From positions 124,001-188,000 of the forward strand of contig CABUPO010000003.1 of NCBI GenBank assembly GCA_902493385.1: a DNA stretch of 64,000 nucleotides, written 5' to 3'. The notes beneath the pieces were generated by a model. It did not search any database. It was not told the DNA's origin and saw nothing but the letters and a program-made list of their open reading frames with translations. Each line of letters begins with the position of its first letter. The stretch's first letter is position 1. This DNA comes from an uncultured Lachnospiraceae bacterium (lineage in GTDB: Bacteria; Bacillota; Clostridia; Lachnospirales; Lachnospiraceae). This document shows, one piece after another, positions 33,321-43,487 of this stretch. The translations under genes were made by a program, and so were the position numbers.

Positions 33321-34598
33321 TATAATCATCTGTTCTGCAACACGTCCTGAGAATCCGCCGTTAGCTAAGCTCCATTTGTTTGCTTCAAGTAGCAGCTCCT
33401 CCTCGCTAAGGCCAAGCTCAGGATGTTTTTTTGCTATTCCCCTTACAATATCATCAAATTCCTTCTTTGCAGGCCTTCCATAATATATTGTAAGTCCAAA
33501 CCTTGATGCAAGCGACAGCTTTTCCTGCATGGTATCGCTTACATGAAGCTCATCATCCATATCCGAACGGTCTTTCCATGTCTCTTTTATAAGATGACGT
33601 CTGTTGGATGTGGCGTATATAAGAACGTTATCAGGCTTTGACTCAAGCCCTCCTTCGATTATAGCTTTAAGATATTTGTATTCAATCTCAAATTCTTCAA
33701 ATGAAAGGTCGTCCATATATATAATAAATCTGTAATTTCTGTCCTTTATCATTTCTATGACGGCAGACAAATCCTTAAACTGATGCTTATATATCTCAAT
33801 CATACGAAGCCCCATCGGATAATACTGGTTAAGAATTGCTTTAATGCTTGTAGACTTTCCGGTACCGCTGTCTCCACATAAAAGAACATTATTGGCACGT
33901 CTTCCGGCTACAAACGCCTCCGTATTATCAATAAGCTTTTTCTTCTGCGTCTCATATCCGATAATATCCGATAAAACAACATCTGACGTATTGGTTATCG
34001 GCGCAAGCGTCACCTGATTATTAATATTTTTAATACGGAAAGCCTTATTAAGGCCTAAAAGGCCTACGCCATATTCCCTGTAGAAATCCGTCACAAAGGT
34101 ATAAAGCTCTTCTGCCGTAAGCGTTCCCGAAAGCTCGTTTGCAAGAAGCTTCACCTTATCGCTCACGCTCTTGTTAAATCTTCTTTCCGGCTTTATAAGC
34201 GACTTATAATGCGTAATGCGGCTAAAGCAGTCAATTCCAAGCTCATCTTCGATTTCCGAAAAATCATAATTAAGTATATTATAAAAATGCACAAGGTCCT
34301 CTTTCACAAAATCATTGACTGTTCCGGTTTGGGCTTCTGCTTTCTCGCATGTAATTGTAAATGGATTCTCGCTTATACAAAGCACATACGCAATATAATT
34401 CTTCCACAGATTTCCGTCAAAACCATAATCGGTCGCAACATCCAGAAGATTATTAATCTGAGTATATATTCTGCCTGTAAGCTTATCCTTATCATACTCC
34501 TTATTATCAAATTCATAAAATATATCCCGCATCTCTTTAAGTATTTCCTGCAGGGCGCTTTTACGATATATAATCAAACTATCTATATCTCTGTACAT
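33309..34598 (-). CDS. DUF815 family AAA-type ATP-binding protein
   Basis: 429 residues. N-terminal helical domain of about 200 residues, then an AAA-like ATPase: Walker A GDSGTGKSTS, Walker B IIYMDDLSFEEFE, sensor-like LIYATSNRRHLIKETW. The DUF815 family is widespread in bacteria and of unknown role. Last gene of the exporter-aroA-argS run, 18 bp after argS; its stop lies inside the aroE coding end, with no visible terminator between. Confidence 0.88.
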   Translation of the reverse strand: MYRDIDSLIIYRKSALQEILKEMRDIFYEFDNKEYDKDKLTGRIYTQINNLLDVATDYGFDGNLWKNYIAYVLCISENPFTITCEKAEAQTGTVNDFVKEDLVHFYNILNYDFSEIEDELGIDCFSRITHYKSLIKPERRFNKSVSDKVKLLANELSGTLTAEELYTFVTDFYREYGVGLLGLNKAFRIKNINNQVTLAPITNTSDVVLSDIIGYETQKKKLIDNTEAFVAGRRANNVLLCGDSGTGKSTSIKAILNQYYPMGLRMIEIYKHQFKDLSAVIEMIKDRNYRFIIYMDDLSFEEFEIEYKYLKAIIEGGLESKPDNVLIYATSNRRHLIKETWKDRSDMDDELHVSDTMQEKLSLASRFGLTIYYGRPAKKEFDDIVRGIAKKHPELGLSEEELLLEANKWSLANGGFSGRVAEQMIISKL

Positions 34599-34616
34599 AA
34601 CACCAGCTCCATTTCA

Positions 34617-36386
34617 TTACATTTTTTCGGGCGCATCAAATCCAAGCAAATCGATACACTGTGTAAGTATGTCCTTAACAAGAGAAAGAAGCGCTATATA
34701 TGATTCCTTTCTTTCTTCATCCTCGCACGCAAGGATTTTGTTTTCATGGTAAAATGTATTAAAGGCATCCGACAATTCATAAATATACTGGCATATTTTG
34801 TGAGGCGCGTTCTCCCTGTATGCCTGCATGATACAGTCGGTAAATTTTACAAGACACAGCATTACGTCTGTCTCGCTCTTATTCTGCGCCGGAAGAATTT
34901 TCTTTTTGTTATCTAAGCTTCCTCCCATATCTGCATATTTTGCAAGAACAGATTTGATACGTACAATTGAATACAGTATATATGGTCCGGTATTGCCTTC
35001 AAAGGATGTAAACCTGTCCACGTCAAATACATAATCCTTTGACGCCTGATTAGACAAATCTCCATACTTGAGCGCGGCAAGTCCGACCGTTGCTGCAATC
35101 TGCCTTGCTTCATCTTCTGGCATCTGCCTGTTCTGTACTATCCTGTCATATACCGCGCCGTTTATTTCATCAATAAGCCTCTCAAGCCTTAAAACTCCGC
35201 CGTCTCTTGTTTTGAACGGCTTTCCGTCCTTGCCGTTCATAGTACCGAAGCCTACGAATACAAGGTCTGTATCATCATTTACAAGCCCGGTCTTTCTTGC
35301 ACACCTGAATATCTGCTCAAAATGAAGCGACTGCCTCTTGTCAACGACGTAAATTATTCTTTCTGCATTAAACAGCTTTATTCGCTCAATGATAGTTGCA
35401 AGGTCTGTAGTATCATAATTGGTAGCGCCGTTTGACTTCATGATAATGCATGGCGGAATCTCTTTCGTATCGCTGTCCTCTTTAACATCAACAACTAAAG
35501 CTCCGTCGCTTTCATGTGCATAACCCTTATCCTTCATCATCTGAATCATATCGGCTATATAACACTGTGCGTCGCTTTCTTTTTTCCACAAATCAAATTC
35601 TACATTAAGTCTTTCATAATTCTTCTTAATATCAGCTACCGAAACATTGATTATATGCTGCCACAAAGCGCGGTATCCACGTTTTCCATTCTGAAAGTCA
35701 GCCGTAGCCTGCTGTGCTTCTTTAAGATATTCAGGATTTTCTTTTGAATATCCGCTTGCATAAGGATATATTTCTTCCAGCTCGTTCATATCAAAAGGAG
35801 GCATGTCTGGATACTCGCCTTCATAGGATTCATCAAAATATACTAATTCAGGTTTTCTTTTACTAAGCTCAGTAATAATAAGTCCAATCTGAAGACCCCA
35901 GTCGCCAAGATGAACGTCTCCGATAACATCATGTCCTGCGAATCGTGCGATTCTCTTAATGCTCTCACCAATAATTGCCGCGCGCAGATGTCCGACATGA
36001 AGAGGCTTTGCAACGTTAGGTCCGCCATAATCAATAACAATCTTCTGTACTTTTTCAGGAGGATTAAGGCCAAATTTATCAGCCTCCTTCATCTCATTTA
36101 CATACTCAGAAAGAAATGAAGGATTGATTATTATATTAATAAATCCCGGCTTTACCGACTCGATTTTTTCAAACATCACATTGCCATTAAGCGCAGCTGC
36201 AACCTCGTCGGCAATCACAAACGGCGCTTTATGGTACTTCTTTGCCGCCGCCATTGCGCCGTTACATTGATACTGGCACAAATCGGGCCTGTTGGAAATC
36301 CCGACCTTTCCGTACCCGGCGTCATATCCGGCGTCTGCAAACGCACTCTTTACCTGTTCTTCAATAATGTCCTGTATTCTTTTCAT
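34617..36386 (-). CDS. argS: Arginine--tRNA ligase
   Basis: 589 residues from ATG 36384-36386 (AGGAGG 5 nt upstream; a longer frame starts inside the aroA-argS gap). HIGH motif reads HVGH in PLHVGHLRAAIIGES; the KMSKS position is GKPFKTRDGGVLRLERLID, as in many bacterial ArgRS. DALR anticodon-binding domain at the C-terminus (LYSIVRIKSVLAKYADM ... LGFDAPEKM). Full length. 16 bp after aroA. Confidence 0.96.
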   Translation of the reverse strand: MKRIQDIIEEQVKSAFADAGYDAGYGKVGISNRPDLCQYQCNGAMAAAKKYHKAPFVIADEVAAALNGNVMFEKIESVKPGFINIIINPSFLSEYVNEMKEADKFGLNPPEKVQKIVIDYGGPNVAKPLHVGHLRAAIIGESIKRIARFAGHDVIGDVHLGDWGLQIGLIITELSKRKPELVYFDESYEGEYPDMPPFDMNELEEIYPYASGYSKENPEYLKEAQQATADFQNGKRGYRALWQHIINVSVADIKKNYERLNVEFDLWKKESDAQCYIADMIQMMKDKGYAHESDGALVVDVKEDSDTKEIPPCIIMKSNGATNYDTTDLATIIERIKLFNAERIIYVVDKRQSLHFEQIFRCARKTGLVNDDTDLVFVGFGTMNGKDGKPFKTRDGGVLRLERLIDEINGAVYDRIVQNRQMPEDEARQIAATVGLAALKYGDLSNQASKDYVFDVDRFTSFEGNTGPYILYSIVRIKSVLAKYADMGGSLDNKKKILPAQNKSETDVMLCLVKFTDCIMQAYRENAPHKICQYIYELSDAFNTFYHENKILACEDEERKESYIALLSLVKDILTQCIDLLGFDAPEKM

Positions 36387-36402
36387 AACAACCTCCTGTA
36401 TT

Positions 36403-37683
36403 CTATGAACAAAGCCCGTCAAGTATATCAAAATATTCTGTAAATGTTTTGCTGCAGCACTCCGGGTTATCTATACGCATTCCCGGTGCTTTAAGACCAC
36501 ACAGCGAAAATGCCATTGCAACTCTGTGGTCATTATATGTATCGACAAGACATGGCTTTACCGTACCCGGCATAATTCTTATTCCATCATCATACTGCGT
36601 ACATTCGATACCCATTTTTGTCAGCTCGTTGTACATAGCCTGTATTCTGTCCGACTCTTGATTTCTTATATGGCCTATACCTCTTATAGTAACGCCCGTA
36701 TCAGTAAACGGCGCTATCGCGGCAAGCGTTAAAGCCTGATCAGAAAAATCACTCATATCAACTTCTACGCCTTTAAGAAGCTTGGGTCCTGATACCATAA
36801 CTCCGTAATCCGTATCACTGACAGTACATCCCATATCACGAAGTACTAAAAGAAACGCCGCGTCGCCCTGCATACTATCCATATGAACGCCAAAAACTGC
36901 TCCCGTAACATTACACACAGCCGCCATCGCATAAAAATAACAAGCTGCCGACACATCTGGTTCACATCTGTATGCCCGCGCCTTATAAAATAAATTTTTT
37001 CCAATTATATACTCATCATCTGAATTATGCAATACCTTCACACCGAACGATTCCATAACCTTCTCGGTGATGCGTACATATGATTTTGCTGTTCTTTTGC
37101 CTGTCAGAGTTATAGTTATTTTCTTTTTTGTCATAGGAGCCGCCATAAGAATCGCGCTTAAAAACTGACTGCTTTTGTCTATGTTAATATCAAAGTGCAG
37201 TTCGTCTTTTTCGCATGCAGACATCGCGCCTTTTACCGTAAACGGCAGTGCGTATTCTTTCTCATGAAATATGAACTCTGCCCCAGCGTCCATAAGCGCT
37301 GAAATCAATTCCTTCATCGGTCTGCTCTTCATCTGCTCAGAGGCGTTTATCGTATATTCTCCGTCAGAAAAAGCAAGCATTGCTGTAAGAAATCTTGCCG
37401 CAGTGCCGGCAGAACCCACATATATTTCAGCCTTTTTTTCAGGAATCCTGCCGCCCGCACCTTTAACAATAACATTATCATCTTTTACATCTACAAAAAA
37501 ACCAAGATTAATCAGGCATTCTATAAAATACCTTGAATCCTTGCTTGTCTGTATGCCGTTAATATACGATGTCCCTTCTGAAAGCGAAGCAATCATAAGC
37601 GCCCTGTTGGTTATGCTTTTTGACCCTGGCACATGTACCCTTATATCTTTTGTTGTAAGCGGTTTAACCGTATATTCAGACAT
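36403..37683 (-). CDS. aroA: 3-phosphoshikimate 1-carboxyvinyltransferase (EPSP synthase)
   Basis: 426 residues. Joins shikimate 3-phosphate and PEP in the aromatic pathway; target of glyphosate. VPGSKSITNRALMIASLSEG, VGSAGTAARFLTAMLAFSDG (the LGNAGT-type loop is VGSAGT here), SRPMKELISALMDAGAE, and DTYNDHRVAMAFSLCGL. Two bases after the RND gene stop, with GAGAGG inside the end of that gene, so expression is tied to the exporter. The SAGT loop suggests a class II-type enzyme. Confidence 0.95.
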   Translation of the reverse strand: MSEYTVKPLTTKDIRVHVPGSKSITNRALMIASLSEGTSYINGIQTSKDSRYFIECLINLGFFVDVKDDNVIVKGAGGRIPEKKAEIYVGSAGTAARFLTAMLAFSDGEYTINASEQMKSRPMKELISALMDAGAEFIFHEKEYALPFTVKGAMSACEKDELHFDINIDKSSQFLSAILMAAPMTKKKITITLTGKRTAKSYVRITEKVMESFGVKVLHNSDDEYIIGKNLFYKARAYRCEPDVSAACYFYAMAAVCNVTGAVFGVHMDSMQGDAAFLLVLRDMGCTVSDTDYGVMVSGPKLLKGVEVDMSDFSDQALTLAAIAPFTDTGVTIRGIGHIRNQESDRIQAMYNELTKMGIECTQYDDGIRIMPGTVKPCLVDTYNDHRVAMAFSLCGLKAPGMRIDNPECCSKTFTEYFDILDGLCS

Positions 37684-37685
37684 AT

Positions 37686-40600
37686 TTACCTCTCGTTTAT
37701 CATATAATCTTCGGCGTCATTAAGAACATCATCCAAATCATCACCGACATCAATTACCTTAGGCTGCTTTCTGTACAGCAGGTCGTACATAATCGGAACT
37801 ATAAGGAGCGTCATAATTGTTGAATAAATCAGTCCTCCCGATATAACTATCGCCATTCCCTTTGCCATTACTGAACCGGTGTCATTTGAAAATACCATAT
37901 TGCTCATTGCAAGAACTGTAGTGAGCGCAGTCATAATAATAGGCCTCAATCGGGTCTTTCCTGTCGCAATCAGCGCATTTCTCTTATCAAGTCCCTGAAT
38001 TCTTAACTGATTCGTATAATCAACAAATACAATACCATTATTAACTACCGTTCCCATAAGCACCATGAATCCCATAAGAGCCATTGCGCTTATTTCCTCG
38101 CCAAATATCAGAAGTCCAATAAACCCTCCTGTAAATGCAAGCGGTATTGTAAATATAACGATAAACGGCGACAAAAGGCTTTGGAACTGCGCTACCATAA
38201 CAAGATATATAAGCAGGAAGCCAAGCAGTATTGCAAGAAGCATCTGATTTAACATCTCGGCAACCTCTTCAGACTCCCCGGTAATCTCAACGCTGTATCC
38301 CTCAGGCGCTTCATATTCCTTAATAAGCGGTTCAAGCTCTCTTGACGCTAAAGTTGCATTGACGCCCTTTTCCATCTCTGATGAAACAGTCATATACTGC
38401 GTCTGATTTTCTCGTTGTATTACCGACGCGCTGTCAACCATTTCTGTCTCTGCAAAATCGGACAGCTTATATGTCTTAGTTTTTTCTTCTCCATTATCGT
38501 CGCGCACGGAAGCTTCAATCTCCAAATCCATCAGATTATCATAATTAAGCGTATCTGTCTCGTCAATTATGTCGATATTCATCTTTTCTCCGTCAATAGA
38601 TACTGTATCTGCCGTTTTTTCAGTAGTAATCTTTTCGCTTATTTCACTATATATCTGTGCAACTGTAAGCCCCTTCTTAGCAGCCTTATCTTTGTCTATT
38701 ACAAGGTGAATTGTTTTGTCGACGTCTTCAAGACCATTTGTAACGTTAGTAACGCCGTCAATACCTTCCATAATATCCATGATATCATTACTTATACTTA
38801 TAAGCGTATCTGTATCTTCACCATATATATTTACCGAAAGACCCGACGCCATAAGTTCAGATGTGGCCTCATCCGAGCCGACAGTTATATCACATTTAAT
38901 ATCTTTAACTGCGCTTTTTATATTATTAACAAGCGTACTCATCTCATCAACAGTATTAACATCTTCATCAGGTATTATATAATAAATAAATCCCGAAAAC
39001 GAACTTTCTGATTCTGCCGAAACAGCGCCTCCGACAACCATATTGGTCATTCCCATATTATCCATAGCGCACATTTCTTTAACGCCTTCAACTGAAATCA
39101 CTGAGTCAATAATCTCATCTGCAAGCGATACCGCAGTTTCTTTATCCGTATCGTCAGGCATCTCTGCCATTATATTAATCGTATCAGACGACATTTCAGG
39201 TATCATAACGATTCCCATACGGAATACAGTAACAATACTGAATATCAAAAGTACTACGGCTGTAAGAAGAGCCACAATCTTATATTTCAGGCACCACTTA
39301 AGTATCTTTGCATAACCATTCTGCACCTTTTCATATATTGGCTGCTTTTTGTGCTTTATCTTCTTAAGCGCAACGGAAGCCATTGTAGGAACAATAGTCA
39401 GAGCGACGATAAGAGACGCCGTAAGCGTATAGGTTATCGTAAATGCAAACGGTATCATAAGGTCGCGTACCAGTCCGGTTGTAAATACCATAGGAAGGAA
39501 TACGCATATTGTTGTTACCGTAGATGCGATAATAGCAGACGACACCTGCTTTGCACCCTGAACAGCCGCCCTTGCCGGCGCAACTCCTTTACTTCTTAAA
39601 CGGAATATATTCTCTATAACTACGATAGAATTATCCACAAGCATTCCTATTGCAAGAGCCAGTCCCGCAAGTGACATAACATTAATATTAATTCCTGTAA
39701 AATACATAATTATAATTGCAAACAGAACACTGAAAGGTATACTGAATGCAACGATAATAGTAGGGCGTACGCTCTTTAAAAACAATGCAAGCACAATAAT
39801 TGCAAGCGCAGCGCCTATAAGCATACTGTACAATACGCTGTCCAAAAACATTGAAATATACGTAGACTGGTCTGAAAACGGCACAATACTTACACCCGGA
39901 TATTTTTCCTCAAGATAATCGATAGCATCACGGCAATTGTCTGATACTTCGCTTGTATTTGCCGTACTTGCCTTAAATATCGCAAGCAGAACCGTATCGT
40001 CTTTATTATACTTTGCATATACGCTGTCTGCATTATTGACAATCGTTACGTCAGACACGTCCTTAAGCCTTATGCTGCCAATGCCTTGAACCTTACATAA
40101 AACCATATTTTTAATATCGTCAAGACTTTCGTATGCATTACCGACTTTAAGAAGCCATTGATTATCCTCTTTATCATCTATATAACCGGCGGGCATAGAG
40201 AAATTCTGCGCATATATAAGACCCGAAAGAGCTTCAAGCGATAACAGTTCGTCAAGATTGGCGTTCTCAAGCGCTGCTTTCTTAGATTTTTTAAATGTCT
40301 TTTCAGCTTCATCAAGCTCTTTTTTAGCATCCTTAATACTTGTCTTTCCTGATTCTATCTGCGAGCCAGCCGATGCAAATCCGGAAGTTGCGGACAACGC
40401 TCCTGACATCGCCTTCTTATAATTACTTTCAAGGTCTTTCATCTGCCCCAAAAGCGTCTCGTTAACGGCTTCAAGCGTTTTTATCTCAATTGCAAGATTG
40501 ACAAGCTCAGTATCAATCTGCGGAATCCTTACATTTACAATATCATATACGCTCTTTAAAGTATCATACGAAAGCGCCGAAACCTGCTCTCCATATCCAA

Positions 40601-41615
40601 GCGAGCCCATCCAGTCAGTAAATGCGGCAAGTTTGTCCGGGTTATCTACGGCGTCCTTAATATCCTTTGGAATCTCTATATCTGCCATAGACGCGGCATT
40701 GCCAAGCGTTTGAGTAAAGCCTGCAAACATTCCGTCAAGCGACTTATAACTGTCTTCTATTTTATTGTCCTGATATGCTTTTTTCTCACCCTCAAGCGCA
40801 CTTTTACCTGCGTTAAGGCTTGCAAGAGACGCTTCATAAGCGGCTTTCGTTGCTTTTGCATCATCCAGTTTGCTTAAAACTTCCGTAAGCTCGTCGTTGG
40901 TGTCTTCCTGCTTTTTATTAAGACTGTCGCTGCTGTCAGAAAGCTTTGCGTCTGCTTTTTCAAGCTTATTTTTAGCCTTTGTAATATCTTTTTTTGCATC
41001 GGAAAGCTTATCGTTAGTGTACAAAAGCAGTTCTTCATTCAGGTCGTTTATTTTATCTTCGTTAAGCCTTACCTCCATCGTTTCATTAACAGAACCGATT
41101 TGAGTAATACTTGCAACTCCCTCCTGTCTTTGAAAATAAGGCACGGCAATTTCATCAGTAAACTTCGTAAGCTCAGTTATATCTTTACCCTCATAGCTTA
41201 CTGTTGCGTACATTGTCGCCATCATATCCATGCTTATTTCCATAATATTAGGCGAACCGCATATGTCAGGAAGAGTTACCATGTTAAGGGCAGAGGATAC
41301 CTTTACCATTGCCGAATCCATGTTGGTATTGCTGGCAAATTCAAGCATCACCAGACTGTAATTCTCAGCAGAGTTGCTTACAACATCCTTTACTCCGCTT
41401 ATTTTACCAACCGCACTTTCAATAGGCTTTGTTACGTCTTCCTGTACCTTTTCCGGACTTGCGCCCGGTTCAGTTGTAATAACCATAAGATACGGAAGCC
41501 CTATCTCCGGCAATAGGTCTGTCTTCATTTTACTCATACTTACCGCACCTAAAACAAGTACGATAATAACCGCCACTACTGTAATATAAGGTTTTTTAAC
41601 GCTGAATCTTATCAT
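37686..41615 (-). CDS. RND-superfamily efflux transporter with large coiled-coil insertion
   Basis: 1309 residues, longer than the about 1040 usual for AcrB-type pumps. Twelve transmembrane helices can be placed (first at about 9-29; IGAALAIIVLALFLKSVRPT; LAIGMLVDNSIVVIENIFRL; MAQFQSLLSPFIVIFTIPLA; MGTVVNNGIVFVDYTNQLRI). One aspartate of the proton-relay pair is kept (VDN), the partner being Asn, as in many Gram-positive RND proteins. Residues about 195-450 of the first extracytoplasmic loop are an inserted, lysine/alanine/glutamate-rich coiled-coil hairpin, placed where the outer-membrane docking subdomain lies in AcrB. No membrane-fusion protein gene is adjacent. Substrate unknown; follows the ABC exporter genes by 18 bp. 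Confidence 0.88.
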   Translation of the reverse strand: MIRFSVKKPYITVVAVIIVLVLGAVSMSKMKTDLLPEIGLPYLMVITTEPGASPEKVQEDVTKPIESAVGKISGVKDVVSNSAENYSLVMLEFASNTNMDSAMVKVSSALNMVTLPDICGSPNIMEISMDMMATMYATVSYEGKDITELTKFTDEIAVPYFQRQEGVASITQIGSVNETMEVRLNEDKINDLNEELLLYTNDKLSDAKKDITKAKNKLEKADAKLSDSSDSLNKKQEDTNDELTEVLSKLDDAKATKAAYEASLASLNAGKSALEGEKKAYQDNKIEDSYKSLDGMFAGFTQTLGNAASMADIEIPKDIKDAVDNPDKLAAFTDWMGSLGYGEQVSALSYDTLKSVYDIVNVRIPQIDTELVNLAIEIKTLEAVNETLLGQMKDLESNYKKAMSGALSATSGFASAGSQIESGKTSIKDAKKELDEAEKTFKKSKKAALENANLDELLSLEALSGLIYAQNFSMPAGYIDDKEDNQWLLKVGNAYESLDDIKNMVLCKVQGIGSIRLKDVSDVTIVNNADSVYAKYNKDDTVLLAIFKASTANTSEVSDNCRDAIDYLEEKYPGVSIVPFSDQSTYISMFLDSVLYSMLIGAALAIIVLALFLKSVRPTIIVAFSIPFSVLFAIIIMYFTGININVMSLAGLALAIGMLVDNSIVVIENIFRLRSKGVAPARAAVQGAKQVSSAIIASTVTTICVFLPMVFTTGLVRDLMIPFAFTITYTLTASLIVALTIVPTMASVALKKIKHKKQPIYEKVQNGYAKILKWCLKYKIVALLTAVVLLIFSIVTVFRMGIVMIPEMSSDTINIMAEMPDDTDKETAVSLADEIIDSVISVEGVKEMCAMDNMGMTNMVVGGAVSAESESSFSGFIYYIIPDEDVNTVDEMSTLVNNIKSAVKDIKCDITVGSDEATSELMASGLSVNIYGEDTDTLISISNDIMDIMEGIDGVTNVTNGLEDVDKTIHLVIDKDKAAKKGLTVAQIYSEISEKITTEKTADTVSIDGEKMNIDIIDETDTLNYDNLMDLEIEASVRDDNGEEKTKTYKLSDFAETEMVDSASVIQRENQTQYMTVSSEMEKGVNATLASRELEPLIKEYEAPEGYSVEITGESEEVAEMLNQMLLAILLGFLLIYLVMVAQFQSLLSPFIVIFTIPLAFTGGFIGLLIFGEEISAMALMGFMVLMGTVVNNGIVFVDYTNQLRIQGLDKRNALIATGKTRLRPIIMTALTTVLAMSNMVFSNDTGSVMAKGMAIVISGGLIYSTIMTLLIVPIMYDLLYRKQPKVIDVGDDLDDVLNDAEDYMINER

Positions 41616-41633
41616 TATATTTCTCCTTTTCGG

Positions 41634-43487
41634 TTAATCAAGCTCTAACATTCCTGTATAAAGCTTATAATACCTTCCCTTTTTGGAAAGAAGCTCTTCA
41701 TGCGTCCCTCTTTCAATAATTTCCCCATTTTCAAGAACCATAATAGCATTGGCATTACGTACTGTAGACAGTCTGTGTGCAATAACAAATGTTGTTCTGC
41801 TCTTCATAAGTCTGTCCATTCCATGCTCGATATGCTTCTCTGTCCTCGTATCGACAGATGAAGTTGCCTCGTCAAGAACAAGTATAGGTGCTTTTGAGAT
41901 TGCCGCTCTTGCTATATTAAGAAGCTGCCTCTGACCCTGGCTTAAATTATCACCGTCACCTTCAATCATTGTATCATAACCATTTTCCAATCGCATAATG
42001 AAAGAATGTGCGCTTGCAGTCCTTGCAGCCGCCTCAACCTCTTCGTCAGTCGCATCAAGTCTTCCGTACCTGATATTCTCTCTTACAGTACCTGTAAACA
42101 AATGCGTATCCTGAAGAACCATAGCTATATTCTGCCTTAACGAATTTCTCGAATAATCGTTAATATCATGTCCGTCTATAGATATAGTACCTTCTTCAAT
42201 ATCATAGAATCTGTTAAGAAGATTAGTAATAGTAGTTTTACCCGCTCCAGTCGAACCTACAAACGCTATCTTCTGTCCCGGCTTTGCATATAATGAAAGA
42301 TTTTTAAGAACAGTCTTGCCCGGATTATATCCGAATGTAACATTATCAAATACAACCGTTCCTTTTATATCCTTATCATTCATATCAATCGCATCATAAA
42401 CGTCTGCTTTTTCAGGGTCCAAATCAAGAACTGAAAACACCCTCTCTGCACCTGCAAGCGCTGAGAATATAGTATTTATCTGCATTGAAAGCTCGTTAAT
42501 AGGTCTTGAAAACTGTCTGGAAAAATTAGCAAATACCGTAACTCCGCCGATATCAAAATTACTGACAAAGCAGAGTATACCGCCGACAGCTCCCACTACA
42601 GCATAGCTTATCTGGCTTAAATTACCCATTACAGGACCCATAATACTTCCAAAGAACTGCGCCTTAATCTGCTTATTTCTAAGGTCGGTATTAAGAGCGC
42701 CAAATTCCTCAACAGCCTTTTTCTCATGACAAAATACTTTTACCACCTTTTGTCCGGTTACTGTCTCTTCTATATAACCGTTAAGCGCGCCCAGCGCCGC
42801 CTGCTGCGCCCTGAAAAACTTTCTGCTTCTCTTTGCTATAGTAGCTCCTGCTTTAAGCATCAGAGGTATAAAAATAACAGTAATAATTGTAAGAATCCAG
42901 TTCGTATATATCATAAGAGCCAGTGTTCCTACAATTGTAATCGTACCGCTGATAAGCTGGGTTATCGAATTATTGAGCATCTCACCGACAGAATCTATAT
43001 CGTTGGTAAAACGGCTCATTATCTCACCAGTATTTCTTTCATCAAAAAACCTTATCGGCAGCGACTGTATTTTATTAAACAAGTCGCTTCTTATATTACG
43101 AATCGCTTTCTGAGAAATACCTATCATAATCCGCGCCTGAGTATATGTTGCAATCACTCCTACTGCATATACTATAACCATCTTTAAAATTCCGGCAGCA
43201 AGATGCGAAACACATAGTCCAAACGCTTCGTTATACTGCTCTGTATTGCCAAGCTTTACTATATTCATAAAATCTTCGGAAAGCGTATTGACAATAGGTC
43301 TTAGAAGGTAAGAACCTATAAGCGTTGTTGCCGAGCTTAATATTACGCATATAACAACTATTAAAAGCGCTGCTTTTTCATGGCTGATATACGCAAATAA
43401 TCTTTTAATTGAGCTTTTTATGGAGTCGGGCTTTGAAATTTCTTTCATATTATCTCGTCCCGGCCCTGATTTTCCCGGACCTCTCAT
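41634..43487 (-). CDS. ABC exporter, half-transporter with canonical ATP site (partner of 43484-45238)
   Basis: 617 residues: six-helix ABC transmembrane domain (about 45-340) and nucleotide-binding domain (about 370-610). Walker A GSTGAGKTT, signature LSQGQ, Walker B ILVLDEATSSVD with the catalytic glutamate, switch histidine IAHRLST. Multidrug/lipid exporter family of the MsbA/BmrCD type. Starts by ATGA overlap within the end of its partner gene, so the two subunits are made together as a heterodimer. Confidence 0.93.
   Translation of the reverse strand: MRGPGKSGPGRDNMKEISKPDSIKSSIKRLFAYISHEKAALLIVVICVILSSATTLIGSYLLRPIVNTLSEDFMNIVKLGNTEQYNEAFGLCVSHLAAGILKMVIVYAVGVIATYTQARIMIGISQKAIRNIRSDLFNKIQSLPIRFFDERNTGEIMSRFTNDIDSVGEMLNNSITQLISGTITIVGTLALMIYTNWILTIITVIFIPLMLKAGATIAKRSRKFFRAQQAALGALNGYIEETVTGQKVVKVFCHEKKAVEEFGALNTDLRNKQIKAQFFGSIMGPVMGNLSQISYAVVGAVGGILCFVSNFDIGGVTVFANFSRQFSRPINELSMQINTIFSALAGAERVFSVLDLDPEKADVYDAIDMNDKDIKGTVVFDNVTFGYNPGKTVLKNLSLYAKPGQKIAFVGSTGAGKTTITNLLNRFYDIEEGTISIDGHDINDYSRNSLRQNIAMVLQDTHLFTGTVRENIRYGRLDATDEEVEAAARTASAHSFIMRLENGYDTMIEGDGDNLSQGQRQLLNIARAAISKAPILVLDEATSSVDTRTEKHIEHGMDRLMKSRTTFVIAHRLSTVRNANAIMVLENGEIIERGTHEELLSKKGRYYKLYTGMLELD

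Noticed and set aside
38415..39011. 198-codon plus-strand ORF
   Set aside because: Antisense to the RND exporter, no ribosome binding site or recognisable motif.
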